NCBI GenBank assembly: GCA_001298545.1
Contig: LJCX01000037.1
Coordinates: 1 to 64,000 of the forward strand
Source of the DNA: Actinobacteria bacterium OV320
GTDB taxonomy: Bacteria > Actinomycetota > Actinomycetes > Streptomycetales > Streptomycetaceae
Direction: 5' to 3'
DNA length: 64,000 bases
In this document: positions 10,508-18,314 of the stretch, one piece after another
Layout: each line of letters starts with the position of its first letter
How positions within the stretch are numbered: position 1 is the stretch's first letter
The notes under the pieces: generated by a model
Database searches by the model: none
What the model saw: the letters and a program-made list of their open reading frames with translations, nothing else
What the model was told of the DNA's origin: nothing
Program-made: the position numbers and the translations under genes

Positions 10508-10975
10508 TCAGGAGGTCACGTCGAGAACGAAGCGCCGCTTGTCGGTGCCGAGGGCGCCGAGCCGGGCGTAGAAGCGGATCGCCCCGTCGTTCCAGGCCGG
10601 GGTCTGCCACTGCACCTCGCTCATGCCCAGACTCCGGGCCTGGGCCGCCACGGCCGCCACCAGCAGGGCGCCCAGACCCAGGCCGCGGTGGCCGGGGGTG
10701 AGGAACAGACAGTCCATGTGGAGGTACTCGCGGCCCTCCCAGGTGGAGAGTTCGGGCGCGCAGGTCGCGTAGCCGACGACCTCGCCGTCGGGCAGTTCGG
10801 CGACCAGGCAGTACAGCCGGGGCGTCGGGGCGTCGAAGAGGAGCCCGGCCAGCCGCTCCGCGAGGTCGGGCACGGGCGGGGCGGCTCGCTCGTACTCCGC
10901 GTGCTGGGCGGCGAGTTCGGCGACGCGCGGCAGATCGGACCGTTCGGCGTGCCGGACCCGTGCGGCGGCGCTCAC
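10508..10975 (-). CDS. GNAT family N-acetyltransferase
   Basis: A 155-residue acetyltransferase. The N-terminal strand-helix (ARVRHAERSDLPRVAELAA) is followed by the central strands and the acetyl-CoA binding motif A (FLTPGHRGLGLGALLVAAV, residues about 91-109), then AWNDGAIRFYARLG, typical of GNAT motif B. The GTG start overlaps the stop of the upstream hypothetical gene by 4 bp, so the two are translationally coupled. The acceptor substrate is unknown; diamine or small-molecule acetylation would be normal for this architecture. Confidence 0.88.
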   Translation of the reverse strand: MSAAARVRHAERSDLPRVAELAAQHAEYERAAPPVPDLAERLAGLLFDAPTPRLYCLVAELPDGEVVGYATCAPELSTWEGREYLHMDCLFLTPGHRGLGLGALLVAAVAAQARSLGMSEVQWQTPAWNDGAIRFYARLGALGTDKRRFVLDVTS

Positions 10976-11319
10976 CTGACGTTCCCCTCGACCGTGTCCG
11001 CGCCCCAGGCGGCCAGCCGCTCCCCGAGAGGGCCGGTACCGTCCGGGACGTGCCGTGCGAAGGCGTCGCGCTCATGGGCCAGACCGAGTGATCCCCGCTG
11101 CGCCCCGAGTGCCAGGTGGCCGGCGGCGACCCGCAGTGCCTCCCGGCTGGCGGGCTCCGTCACCGTCCGCCCCGGCGCTTCGAGCGCGTACGTCTTGACC
11201 AGGTGCCCGGCGACCTCTCGGGTGCCCAACGGTCGGGCGGCGCGGGCGTGATGATCCTCGGCGAGGGCGAGCAGCTCCTTCGCCGGCACGGCCGGCGGCA
11301 GTTCGTCGTGAAGATCCAT
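10972..11319 (-). CDS. Hypothetical protein upstream of the GNAT gene
   Basis: A 115-residue, Ala/His/Arg-rich helical protein with no signal peptide or membrane segment. I do not recognise the family. ATG 11319 starts at MDLHDELPPAVPAKELLALA; an in-frame start further upstream (11373) would add Arg/His-rich residues that look non-coding. The stop overlaps the acetyltransferase start, so the pair is probably one transcription unit. The protein could be a substrate or partner of the acetyltransferase, but nothing in the sequence shows this. Confidence 0.6.
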   Translation of the reverse strand: MDLHDELPPAVPAKELLALAEDHHARAARPLGTREVAGHLVKTYALEAPGRTVTEPASREALRVAAGHLALGAQRGSLGLAHERDAFARHVPDGTGPLGERLAAWGADTVEGNVR

Positions 11320-11400
11320 CCGGACATCATGGGGGCGTGCGTGCGCCGCCGTCCACGGTCGGGGGGCGCGCACCCCCGGCCCGCGGACGGCGGCCGGGGC

Positions 11401-12177
11401 TCACGCGGCGGGATCGAAGGCGATCCCGGACGGCTTCGCGGAGGAGAGGTGGTTGGTGAAGTTGGCGTCCTTCAGGCCGAAGTTGGCGCTGCCGAAGTTG
11501 TACGCGCTCAGCTTGTCCCGCAGGCCCGCCGGGTAGCCGTTCCAGCCGACCAGCGGCGGGTACTGCCAGGTGCCCTTGTGGTTCTCCGGCGGCTCGTCGC
11601 CTGAGTTCGCGAGCCGGAAGCAGTGCGTGCTGATGCCGTCCTTGTGGTAGACGACCTTCGCGTGCGAGCCGTCGAAGCGGACGCCGGAGGCCGCGGTCAC
11701 GGTGAACGAGCCGTGGTTGGACGTCGAGACGTACTGGACCTGGCCGTTCTGCACCCAGATCACGACGTGCTCCCAGTCGTGCCGGTGCCCGCCGATGCTG
11801 CTGCCCGCTATGGCCTGGTCCTTCTCGAAGTAGAGGCCGTACAGGTACGCGCACCAGCCGTTGTTGCACTTGTAGCGCGAGTAGCTGTTGGTGTTGTCCA
11901 GGTCGGAGGCGTCCCGGCAGCTGCCGTTGAGGGCGCCGGTCGGGTTCAGCCCGCCGTTGATCGTGCCGTCGGGGCCGATCGCGGGGGTCGAGTAGCAGCC
12001 GTCCGTGTCGTAGTCGAACGCGGGCTGGTACGTCAGTTCGGCGGCTTCGGCGTTGGACGGCAGGGCCGTCGGCGGGGCGGCGAAGGCAACCGACGGGAGG
12101 GCGACGACGAGTGCGGCGGCACCGGCGAACCCGGTCAGCCACCTCCTGCCGTGGACCTTGAACTTCGATGACGACAC
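11401..12177 (-). CDS. Secreted NPP1 family (necrosis-inducing-like) protein
   Basis: A 258-residue exported protein. The N terminus is a Sec signal peptide (basic MSSSKFKVHGRR, hydrophobic core, AFA-APP cleavage near residue 33). The mature part carries the diagnostic heptapeptide GHRHDWE (about 128-134), which in NLP toxins of oomycetes and fungi coordinates the divalent metal, inside SSIGGHRHDWEHVVIWV. Paired cysteines near the N terminus of the mature protein (DGCYS, NGSCRD, YKCNNGWC) may form disulfides. Family members can permeabilise plant membranes; activity of this one is not shown. GTG 12177 has GAGGAGG six bases upstream. It is monocistronic. Confidence 0.9.
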   Translation of the reverse strand: MSSSKFKVHGRRWLTGFAGAAALVVALPSVAFAAPPTALPSNAEAAELTYQPAFDYDTDGCYSTPAIGPDGTINGGLNPTGALNGSCRDASDLDNTNSYSRYKCNNGWCAYLYGLYFEKDQAIAGSSIGGHRHDWEHVVIWVQNGQVQYVSTSNHGSFTVTAASGVRFDGSHAKVVYHKDGISTHCFRLANSGDEPPENHKGTWQYPPLVGWNGYPAGLRDKLSAYNFGSANFGLKDANFTNHLSSAKPSGIAFDPAA

Positions 12178-12332
12178 CGCGTCCTCCTCGGGGTTTCGGG
12201 CGCAGCCGAACGGCTGTGTGGGGAGAGGGAGTTGAAAAGCAGCTCAGCTTCCCCGGTTTTCCCTTCCACGCCAAGAGGTCGCAGGGGTATCAGTGGTGAA
12301 GCACAGCCCAATAGTTGGCTGCCGAGGTGAGG

Positions 12333-13313
12333 TCAGGCGGAAATGTCCGGCAGGTCCGCCGCCGACTCCTCGGGGGTCAGGTCCGGCCGCAGCCGCAGCC
12401 AGGACGGCTGGCGCAGCAGCCCGGCCCGGGTCCGCGTGCTGTAGCGGACCTCGCCGACCAGCCGGGGCACGACCCAGCGCGCGCCCGGCGCCTGCGGTAC
12501 GGCGTCGAAGGGGCACTCGTCGGTCGCGGCGGCCCGCAGGAGGGCGGCGAGTTCGACCCGCTCGGCCTCGCTCCAGCCGGTGCCCACCCCGCCGACGTAC
12601 CGCAGTCCCGTCGGGGCCCGCTGTCCCACCAGGACGGCGCCCGGCAGCCCGGTAAGCCGTCCCTTGCCCGGCAGCCAGCCGCCGACCAGGACGTCCGCGA
12701 CACGCATGTTCCGGATCTTGATCCAGGCGCGGGAGCGCACCCCCGGCTCGTACACCGAGTCCAGACGTTTGCAGACCAGCCCCTCCAGGCCGTGGGCGCG
12801 GGTCGCCTCCAGGGCCTCCCGTCCGTGTCCGACCAGGGCGCTCGGTGTCGACCAGAACGGCCCGTCCAGCGCCAGCGCCTCGAGCCGGGCCCTGCGCCGC
12901 GTGTACGACAGCGGGAGGAGGGACTGCCCGCCGAGATGCAGCACGTCGAACAGCACGAGGTGCACCGGTGCCGTCGCCGCCAGCCGTGCGGCCTTGCCCG
13001 GCGCCTGGACCAGGCCCATCCGGGACTGGAGCAACTGGAAGTCGGCCCGGCCCTCTCCGTCCAGGGCGAGGACCTCGCCGTCCAGCACGGCCGGTGTGGC
13101 GCCGAGCGCCGTGGCCAGCGGCCGCAGTTCGGGATAGGCGCCGGTGATGTCCTCCCCCGAACGGGCGCGCAGGGTGAGGCTCCCGTCTCCGGCGAGGTAC
13201 ACCACGGCCCGCTGCCCGTCCTGCTTGGTCTCGTAGGCCCAGCGCGCGTCCTGGGCGACGGACGGCAGCCGGCCCGGGGTGGCGAGCATGGGGGCGATGA
13301 GAGGGAGGGTCAC
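12333..13313 (-). CDS. ATP-dependent DNA ligase
   Basis: A 326-residue stand-alone ATP-dependent ligase. Motif I is ETKQDGQRA with the adenylated Lys30, motif III lies near LVLFDVLHL, motif IV is EGLVCK and motif V AWIKIR. A C-terminal OB-fold region (ADVLVGGWLPGKGRLTGLPGAVLVG) follows. It matches the LigC/LigD-ligase group used in end joining or repair, but there is no Ku or primase gene here. I chose GTG 13313 (VTLPLIAPMLATPG, the usual family N terminus); the ATG at 13289 is the alternative. Neither has a good ribosome binding site, perhaps because the upstream DNA is a degraded regulator gene. Confidence 0.85.
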   Translation of the reverse strand: MTLPLIAPMLATPGRLPSVAQDARWAYETKQDGQRAVVYLAGDGSLTLRARSGEDITGAYPELRPLATALGATPAVLDGEVLALDGEGRADFQLLQSRMGLVQAPGKAARLAATAPVHLVLFDVLHLGGQSLLPLSYTRRRARLEALALDGPFWSTPSALVGHGREALEATRAHGLEGLVCKRLDSVYEPGVRSRAWIKIRNMRVADVLVGGWLPGKGRLTGLPGAVLVGQRAPTGLRYVGGVGTGWSEAERVELAALLRAAATDECPFDAVPQAPGARWVVPRLVGEVRYSTRTRAGLLRQPSWLRLRPDLTPEESAADLPDISA

Positions 13314-13448
13314 GGGTGAGTTGTGGACGCGGCCGGGCCGAAGCACGCGGAACAGGCCGCGGTTTCGCCTGAACGGCGGCGCTGTGCCGGTCGTGCGCTC
13401 ACTGATCGCCGGGCAGCGGCTCGGGCGCCAGGACCAGCCCCGACTGAT

Positions 13449-13695
13449 AGGCGATAGCGACTCGCCGGAGGCGACGGTGCGGATCCCGTCGAGGAGGGCG
13501 TCGGCGGTGGCGTCCTTGGCGAGGAAGCCGCTCGCGCCGGCCCGCAGCGCCCGGGCGACGTACTCGTCGATCTCGAAGGTCGTCAGGATCAGCACCCCCT
13601 CCGGGCAGGCGGAGGGGTGGTCTCCGCCGTGGGCCTTGGCGGGGTGCGGTACGGGCCGCCGCGACGGCCGTACGGCGGGTCGGACTTCTCGGCGT
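13449..13695 (-). pseudogene. Remnant of a NarL-type response regulator
   Basis: Directly after the kinase stop, GTGGTGAACGCC gives a regulator-like start, but the phosphoacceptor half of the receiver domain is missing. The frame resumes at about 13598 with VLILTTFEIDEYVARALRAG and continues through GASGFLAKDATADALLDGI (the end of a receiver domain), then stops resembling the family at about 13449. The LuxR DNA-binding domain is absent. In another frame the next bases read VAIAYQSGLVLAPEPLPGDQ then stop, possibly the tail of an unrelated gene. This looks like a multi-step deletion. The adjacent kinase has lost its partner. Confidence 0.75.
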
Positions 13696-14847
13696 TCACC
13701 ACACGCACGGCAGCACCACCTCGATCACCGTCGGCCCGCCCACCGGGCTGCTCACCCGCACGGTCCCGTCGAGCGCGGCGACCCGGCGCCGCATGCCCAG
13801 CAGCCCCGAACCGGCGCCCTCGTCGACGCCGCCGCACCCCTCGTCGCGCACCCGCACGCTCAGCCCGGTCCGGGAGCGGGCCAGCACGATCTCGGCCCGG
13901 TCCGACCCGCTGTACTTCGCGGCGTTGGTCAGCGCCTCGGCGATCACGAAGTAGGCGGCCGCCTCCACCGCGGCCGGTGCCCGGGGCCCGTCCGGGAGCC
14001 CGTCGGTCCGCACGGTCACCCCGAGTCCGCTGCTGCCCGCCAGCGCCCGTACGGCTCCTTCGAGTCCCCGGTCGGTGAGGATCGGGGGATGGATGCCGCG
14101 TACCACGTGCCGCAGTTCGGTCAGGGCCTCCTCGGCCTGGTCCTGCGCGTCGGTGAGCAGCTTGCGCGCGGTGTCGGGATCGGCGCCGTAGGCCCGCTGG
14201 GCCAGTCCGATCCGCATCGACAGTGCGACCAGCCGCGCCTGGGCGCCGTCGTGCAGGTCCCGCTCGATCCGGCGCAGTTCGGCGCCGTGCGCGGCGACCG
14301 CGTCCGCCCGGGTCGCGGTGAGCTGCTCGACCCGGCTGGCCAGCAGCGCCTTGGGGGAGGGGCTGAGCAGGGCGGCCGACCACCCCGCCTCCAGGTCGGC
14401 GAGCCGGACGAGCAACGGCAGGACCAGCGCCTCGCGGCCGAGCAGCGCGCGCCGGACACCGTCGACGAGGAGTCCCGCCGGCCACAGCGGCAGCATGAGC
14501 ACCGTCAGCCAGCCGTAGACGTAGTACGCCCCCAGCCAGCGCAGATCGGTGAGCGTGCCGGGATCCCCGACGGCCGTCCGCAGCCGCTCGCGCAGCGGAC
14601 CGGTGACCGTCCGGTACGCCTCCGGTATCTCCCGGCCGGTCCAGGAGGCCGTCGAGCGCCGCTTGGCCCCGGCGATCCGGCGGATCAGCAGCACGGTCTC
14701 GGGCAGCAGCCAGATCCCGACCCCCGTCACCGCGCCGGTGGCGGCGATCAGCAGGACGGTGATGAAGAGGTACGACCCGAAGGCCATGGCGGCGGCCAGG
14801 AAGAGGTGGACCGTGGCCCGCGCAGCCTGTCGCAGGGTCGCGCGCAT
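13696..14847 (-). CDS. Sensor histidine kinase (HisKA_3 type)
   Basis: A 383-residue two-component kinase. Two to four N-terminal membrane segments (VHLFLAAAMAFGSYLFITVLL; ATGAVTGVGIWLLP; and around residues 105-130) precede the dimerisation box RRIERDLHDGAQARLVALSM with phospho-accepting His199. The ATPase part has the N-box EALTNAAKYS (about 306) and G-box GSGLLGMRRRVAALDG. This architecture normally pairs with a NarL-type response regulator encoded just downstream, which here is only a remnant. ATG 14847 follows GAGAGGAACG. Its leader contains an extreme purine/pyrimidine tract. Confidence 0.9.
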   Translation of the reverse strand: MRATLRQAARATVHLFLAAAMAFGSYLFITVLLIAATGAVTGVGIWLLPETVLLIRRIAGAKRRSTASWTGREIPEAYRTVTGPLRERLRTAVGDPGTLTDLRWLGAYYVYGWLTVLMLPLWPAGLLVDGVRRALLGREALVLPLLVRLADLEAGWSAALLSPSPKALLASRVEQLTATRADAVAAHGAELRRIERDLHDGAQARLVALSMRIGLAQRAYGADPDTARKLLTDAQDQAEEALTELRHVVRGIHPPILTDRGLEGAVRALAGSSGLGVTVRTDGLPDGPRAPAAVEAAAYFVIAEALTNAAKYSGSDRAEIVLARSRTGLSVRVRDEGCGGVDEGAGSGLLGMRRRVAALDGTVRVSSPVGGPTVIEVVLPCVW

Positions 14848-14866
14848 GGAGTGCCGTTCCTCTCGT

Positions 14867-14961
14867 GAAGAGAAGAGGGAGGGGGAAAGTGGGGGGGAGG
14901 GGGAGTGGGGAAGGCGGACCTGAGGGAAAGGGACGGGGGGAAAGGGACGGGGGAGAGAGCC
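14867..14961. repeat. Polypurine tract with G-quadruplex potential
   Basis: The plus strand is nearly all purine here. G runs at 14881-14885, 14891-14897, 14899-14903 and 14907-14910 are separated by loops of 5, 1 and 3 bases, followed by two copies of GGGAAAGGGACGGGG-like sequence to 14961. It lies in the 5' region of the minus-strand kinase gene. It fits a G4 consensus; function is unknown. Confidence 0.6.
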
Positions 14962-15019
14962 GCGCGGGCCGCCGGCCGGTGGGACACCCCGGACCGGCGG
15001 GCCCGTGTGCGGACACGCC

Positions 15020-16060
15020 CTAGTCGTCCAGCGTGACGACGACCTTCTCCGCCGCGCCCGGCGTCAGGGCCAGTTCGAAGGCGCGGGCGGCCTCGGAGAA
15101 CGGGACGCGGTGGCTGATCAGCTTGGCGAACCGCTCCTGGTGCTCGACCAGTTCCGGGGTCACCTCGAAGATCTCGGTCGGGTAGCCCTGGGAGGCGATG
15201 AGGGTGAGCTCGCTGCGGAGCATGCCGCCGAGGTCGATCTCGCCCTTCTTCTGCACGGCCACCATGACCAGCTTCGCGTGCCACTTCGCCGACTGCACCA
15301 CGGTGTTGAAGACGACCGGGGCGCCGGCCGCGTCGATGAAGATGTCGGTGCCCGGCCGGGGCTGACCGAGGGCGTTGGCGCTGTGCCCGTGCAGCTCGGT
15401 CAGCCGCGCGGCCACGTCCTCCTCGGCCGAGTCGATGACGGCATCCGCCCCGACGGCCAGTGCCTTCTCCAGCCGGGAGGGGATGACGTCGGCGACCACC
15501 ACGTGCTCCACACCGCGCAGCTTCAGCCAGATCGCCGCGCCCAGACCGATCGGCCCCGCGCCGAACACGACGACCTTGTCGCCGGGCCCCGCCCCGGAGC
15601 GGTTGACGGCGTGCCGGGACACGGCCATCGGCTCGTTGAGCGAGGCCACGTCGAACGGCACGGAGTCGGGGAAGACCGCGACGCTCTTGCCGACCTCGGC
15701 GTTCTCGATCAGCAGGTACTCGCTCATCCCGCCGAACTTCCCGCCGCAGCCGATGATGCCGGTGGGCGCGTCCTGCGGGTTGACGACCACCCGGTCGCCC
15801 GCCTTCAGGCCGTCCACCTCGGCGCCGACCTCCACGACCTCACCGGCCGGCTCGTGGCCGAGCGCCACGGGGATCAGCTCGCCGCCCAGATGGGCCCGGG
15901 CGGGCATGCCGCCCATGTGCAGGAAGGTGACGTCGGTGCCGCAGATGCCGCAGGCGCGGATCCGTACGAGCGCGTCCTTGGGGCCGGGCACCGGGCGCTC
16001 GACGTCCAAGACGTCGATCGTGCCGGTTCCGCCGGTCCGGACGGACTTCATCGTGCTCAT
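15020..16060 (-). CDS. Zinc-dependent alcohol dehydrogenase
   Basis: A 346-residue medium-chain dehydrogenase. The catalytic zinc site is RACGICGTDVTFLHMGG (Cys near residue 37) with GHEPAGEV (His near 69). The structural-zinc cysteine cluster typical of many family members is not evident. The Rossmann motif is VVFGAGPIGLGAAIWLK (about 164-180), with an acidic/polar end after strand 2 (VVADVIPSRLEKA). ATG 16060 follows AAAGG. The gene is divergent from a MarR regulator, and the 478-bp region between them holds four copies of a palindromic operator, so it is probably the regulator's target. Substrate unknown. Confidence 0.88.
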   Translation of the reverse strand: MSTMKSVRTGGTGTIDVLDVERPVPGPKDALVRIRACGICGTDVTFLHMGGMPARAHLGGELIPVALGHEPAGEVVEVGAEVDGLKAGDRVVVNPQDAPTGIIGCGGKFGGMSEYLLIENAEVGKSVAVFPDSVPFDVASLNEPMAVSRHAVNRSGAGPGDKVVVFGAGPIGLGAAIWLKLRGVEHVVVADVIPSRLEKALAVGADAVIDSAEEDVAARLTELHGHSANALGQPRPGTDIFIDAAGAPVVFNTVVQSAKWHAKLVMVAVQKKGEIDLGGMLRSELTLIASQGYPTEIFEVTPELVEHQERFAKLISHRVPFSEAARAFELALTPGAAEKVVVTLDD

Positions 16061-16395
16061 GAGGGAGCCTTTCTCGCTGGAGTAACTCGGTTGCCGCAGA
16101 CAGGTGTTGCCGGGCTCGGGGGAGCCCTGACGGATATCCGGGGGACCGCGGCCCGCCATGGCGAGGTTCCTGTCTGTTCGTCCCGGGTGATCCACGTCGT
16201 GCAGCTGTGGTCGTGGAGCTGCGCTCGGCCGGGGGAGAAGCGGCCGGGGCGGCCGAGCGTGCGTGGCGGGTCGGAGGCGTCCCGGGGCCCGGCGCCGGGC
16301 GGGGTGTGCCGGCTGCCGGGCCCGGGGACCGCGCCGATCCCCGTCCCCACGGGTTCGGCGGCCGGGGGTCGCCTCCGCTCAAGGCGGCTCCCGGA

Positions 16396-16517
16396 TTGCT
16401 TGAGTTAGGCAAACACATCTGGATTACTTGAGTCAAGCAATCGAGGTGATTTGCTTGAGTTAGGCAATCATGGGGGAGGGTCGTGATGGGCCGCAGTAAC
16501 TTACTTGAGTTACGCAA
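16396..16517. promoter_or_regulatory. Four-copy MarR operator array
   Basis: Four 17-bp copies of an imperfect palindrome: TTGCTTGAGTTAGGCAA (16396-16412), TTACTTGAGTCAAGCAA (16424-16440), TTGCTTGAGTTAGGCAA (16451-16467) and TTACTTGAGTTACGCAA (16501-16517). The start-to-start spacings are 28, 27 and 50 bp. TTRC/GCAA half-sites are symmetric about the central G. The last copy ends 21 bp before the MarR start and would cover its promoter. The remaining 16061-16390 stretch of the intergenic region shows no gene or obvious motif. Confidence 0.85.
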
Positions 16518-16538
16518 CAAGATGGTAAAGTGGGTCGC

Positions 16539-17057
16539 ATGTCCACCGAACCTCTGCCGTTGCCCTCCGCCGCGACTCCGGAAGTGATCGAGATCGAGCG
16601 CGCGCTCACGCGCATCACCTACCTGAGCACCCGCGCCCGCCAGCACGACCGGCTGATGACACTGGCCGGCGTCCCTCTGGACCGAGCCGCCGTGGCGCTG
16701 CTGCGGCAGGTCGCCGACTCCGAGCCACTGCGGCCGGGGGAGCTGGCGCAGCGGCTCGGCGTGGAGGCCTCGCATGTGACCCGCACGGTGCAGCAGCTCC
16801 AGAAGTCCGGTTACGTCACCCGGGTCCCCGACCCCGACGACGGCCGGGCCCAGCGGATCCAGCTCACCGAGGCCGGCCGCGCGGCCGTCGGCCGGGTCCG
16901 GGACGCGGGCGCCCGGGGGATGCAGCTGGCGCTGGCCGACTGGTCCCCGGACGAGCTCGGGCAGCTCGCCACGCTCTTCCACCGCATGGTCGACGACTTC
17001 CTCTCCCACTCCATCGAGGACGAGACCGAGCAGCCGGCCGCGGCGCCACGCGCCTGA
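16539..17057 (+). CDS. MarR family transcriptional regulator
   Basis: A 172-residue winged-helix regulator. Helices 3-4 (RPGELAQRLGVEASHVTRTVQQLQKSG, split here by the recognition helix at about 70-85) and the wing (YVTRVPDPDDGRAQRIQLTE) are clear. The C-terminal helix ends in an acidic tail. ATG 16539 is used; a GTG three codons earlier is possible. No strong ribosome binding site is present, so the transcript may be nearly leaderless. The protein almost certainly binds the four palindromes just upstream, repressing itself and perhaps the divergent dehydrogenase, with an aldehyde, alcohol or phenolic ligand as possible inducer. Confidence 0.9.
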   Translation: MSTEPLPLPSAATPEVIEIERALTRITYLSTRARQHDRLMTLAGVPLDRAAVALLRQVADSEPLRPGELAQRLGVEASHVTRTVQQLQKSGYVTRVPDPDDGRAQRIQLTEAGRAAVGRVRDAGARGMQLALADWSPDELGQLATLFHRMVDDFLSHSIEDETEQPAAAPRA

Positions 17058-17078
17058 CCCTCGGGAGGCGCCCGACCC

Positions 17079-18260
17079 TCAGGCGCGGGACCCGGCCACG
17101 GGGGACGGAGCGGCGGCGGGGAGCGGCTCACGCAGCCCGCGCAGCAGGAACCAGGCCACCACCGGCGGTATCAGCAGGGGGAGCAGACCCGTCCGCAGGG
17201 ACGTGGCGTCCGCGAGCGCGCCCAGGGCCGGCGCGGCCGCACCCCCGATGCTGACCGTCAGCCCCAGGGTGACGCCGCTCGCGGTGCCCGTCCGGCGGGG
17301 CAGACAGTCCTGGCCCAGCGTCACATGCAGCGAGAACGGCACGTACAGGCCGGCCGAGGCGAGCGCGACGAACAGGTACAGGGGCGGGCCCGGGACCAGG
17401 ATCACGCCGGCCACCGCCGGCACCGTCACGGCGTACGAGTGCCGCACGACCCGGAGCCGTCCCCAGCGCCCGGCGAGCCGGCTCCCGGCCAGCGTCCCCG
17501 CGGCGCCGCCCGCGTAGAGCACGCACAGCGCGGCCGTCCCCGCCGCGGCCCCGCCTCCGGTGCGCTGACGGACGTACAGCGAGACGAACGTGCTCAGGCC
17601 GACGAAGACGACCGACCGGCACACCACGGCACCCGACAGACGCAGGAACGCCGGCCAGTCGTCCCGGCCCGCACCCTTTGCCCCCTCGTCCGTCACCGGG
17701 ACGGACCCGGCCCGGCCGGCCGCCGCGCGCACTGCGGCCCCGCACAGTGCCACGCCCGCCAGGGCCGGCAGCCCCAGCAGCGGCGAGGCGCGCAGCCCCC
17801 AGGTCGCGACGACGGCCGCGACCAGCGGCGGGGCGAGCGCGAAGCCGACGTTGCCGCCGAGCGCGAACCAGCCCATCGCCGTGTGGCGGCCGTCCGAGGC
17901 GGCCCGCGCCGCCCGCGCGGCCTCGGGGTGGTAGGCGGCGACCCCGAGGCCGGACACGGCCACCGCCGCCAGCGTGAGCGGGTACGAGCCGCCGATCCCG
18001 CTGACGGCGATCCCCGCACCGGAGGCCGCCGCCGCGAGCGGCAGCAGCCACGGCATCGCGAACCGGTCGGTCAGCACGCCGAACAGCGGCTGCGCCACCG
18101 ACGAGAGCAAGGAGGCCGCCAGGACGATTCCCGAGGCGGCGGCGTAGGAGTAGGCACGCTCGGCGACGAAGAAGGGGACCAGCGCGGCCACGGCTCCCTG
18201 GTACACGTCCACGCAGGCGTGCCCCGCGGACATCAGGGTGATGGATCGGTTTTTCGGCAC
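17079..18260 (-). CDS. MFS transporter (Fsr-like)
   Basis: A 393-residue, 12-helix major facilitator protein. The N terminus begins SITLMSAGHACVDVYQGAVAALVPFF, and the cytoplasmic loop between helices 2 and 3 reads FGVLTDRFAMP, the family motif A position. AAYHPEAARAARAASDG after helix 4 resembles fosmidomycin-resistance (Fsr) and related exporters. GTG 18260 is taken as start. It is divergent from an AraC regulator with only 54 bp between, so the two probably share a control region, and the AraC protein may regulate it. The MarR gene converges on it. Confidence 0.88.
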   Translation of the reverse strand: MPKNRSITLMSAGHACVDVYQGAVAALVPFFVAERAYSYAAASGIVLAASLLSSVAQPLFGVLTDRFAMPWLLPLAAAASGAGIAVSGIGGSYPLTLAAVAVSGLGVAAYHPEAARAARAASDGRHTAMGWFALGGNVGFALAPPLVAAVVATWGLRASPLLGLPALAGVALCGAAVRAAAGRAGSVPVTDEGAKGAGRDDWPAFLRLSGAVVCRSVVFVGLSTFVSLYVRQRTGGGAAAGTAALCVLYAGGAAGTLAGSRLAGRWGRLRVVRHSYAVTVPAVAGVILVPGPPLYLFVALASAGLYVPFSLHVTLGQDCLPRRTGTASGVTLGLTVSIGGAAAPALGALADATSLRTGLLPLLIPPVVAWFLLRGLREPLPAAAPSPVAGSRA

Positions 18261-18300
18261 GCTGCGATCGTCACGGCCCGGGTGTCTGTCGCGCTTCCGA

Positions 18301-18306
18301 TAATCT
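18301..18306 (+). promoter_or_regulatory. -10 element of the AraC gene (leaderless)
   Basis: TAATCT ends 8 bases before the GTG at 18315, and no ribosome binding site lies between. This fits a leaderless transcript starting at or next to the GTG. Confidence 0.4.
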
Positions 18307-18314
18307 GCCGCCTT

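Noticed and set aside
13314..13598. Extension of the DNA ligase into the response-regulator remnant
   Set aside because: The frame is continuous by chance, but the residues change family abruptly at about 13450; the ligase needs only the part from 13313.
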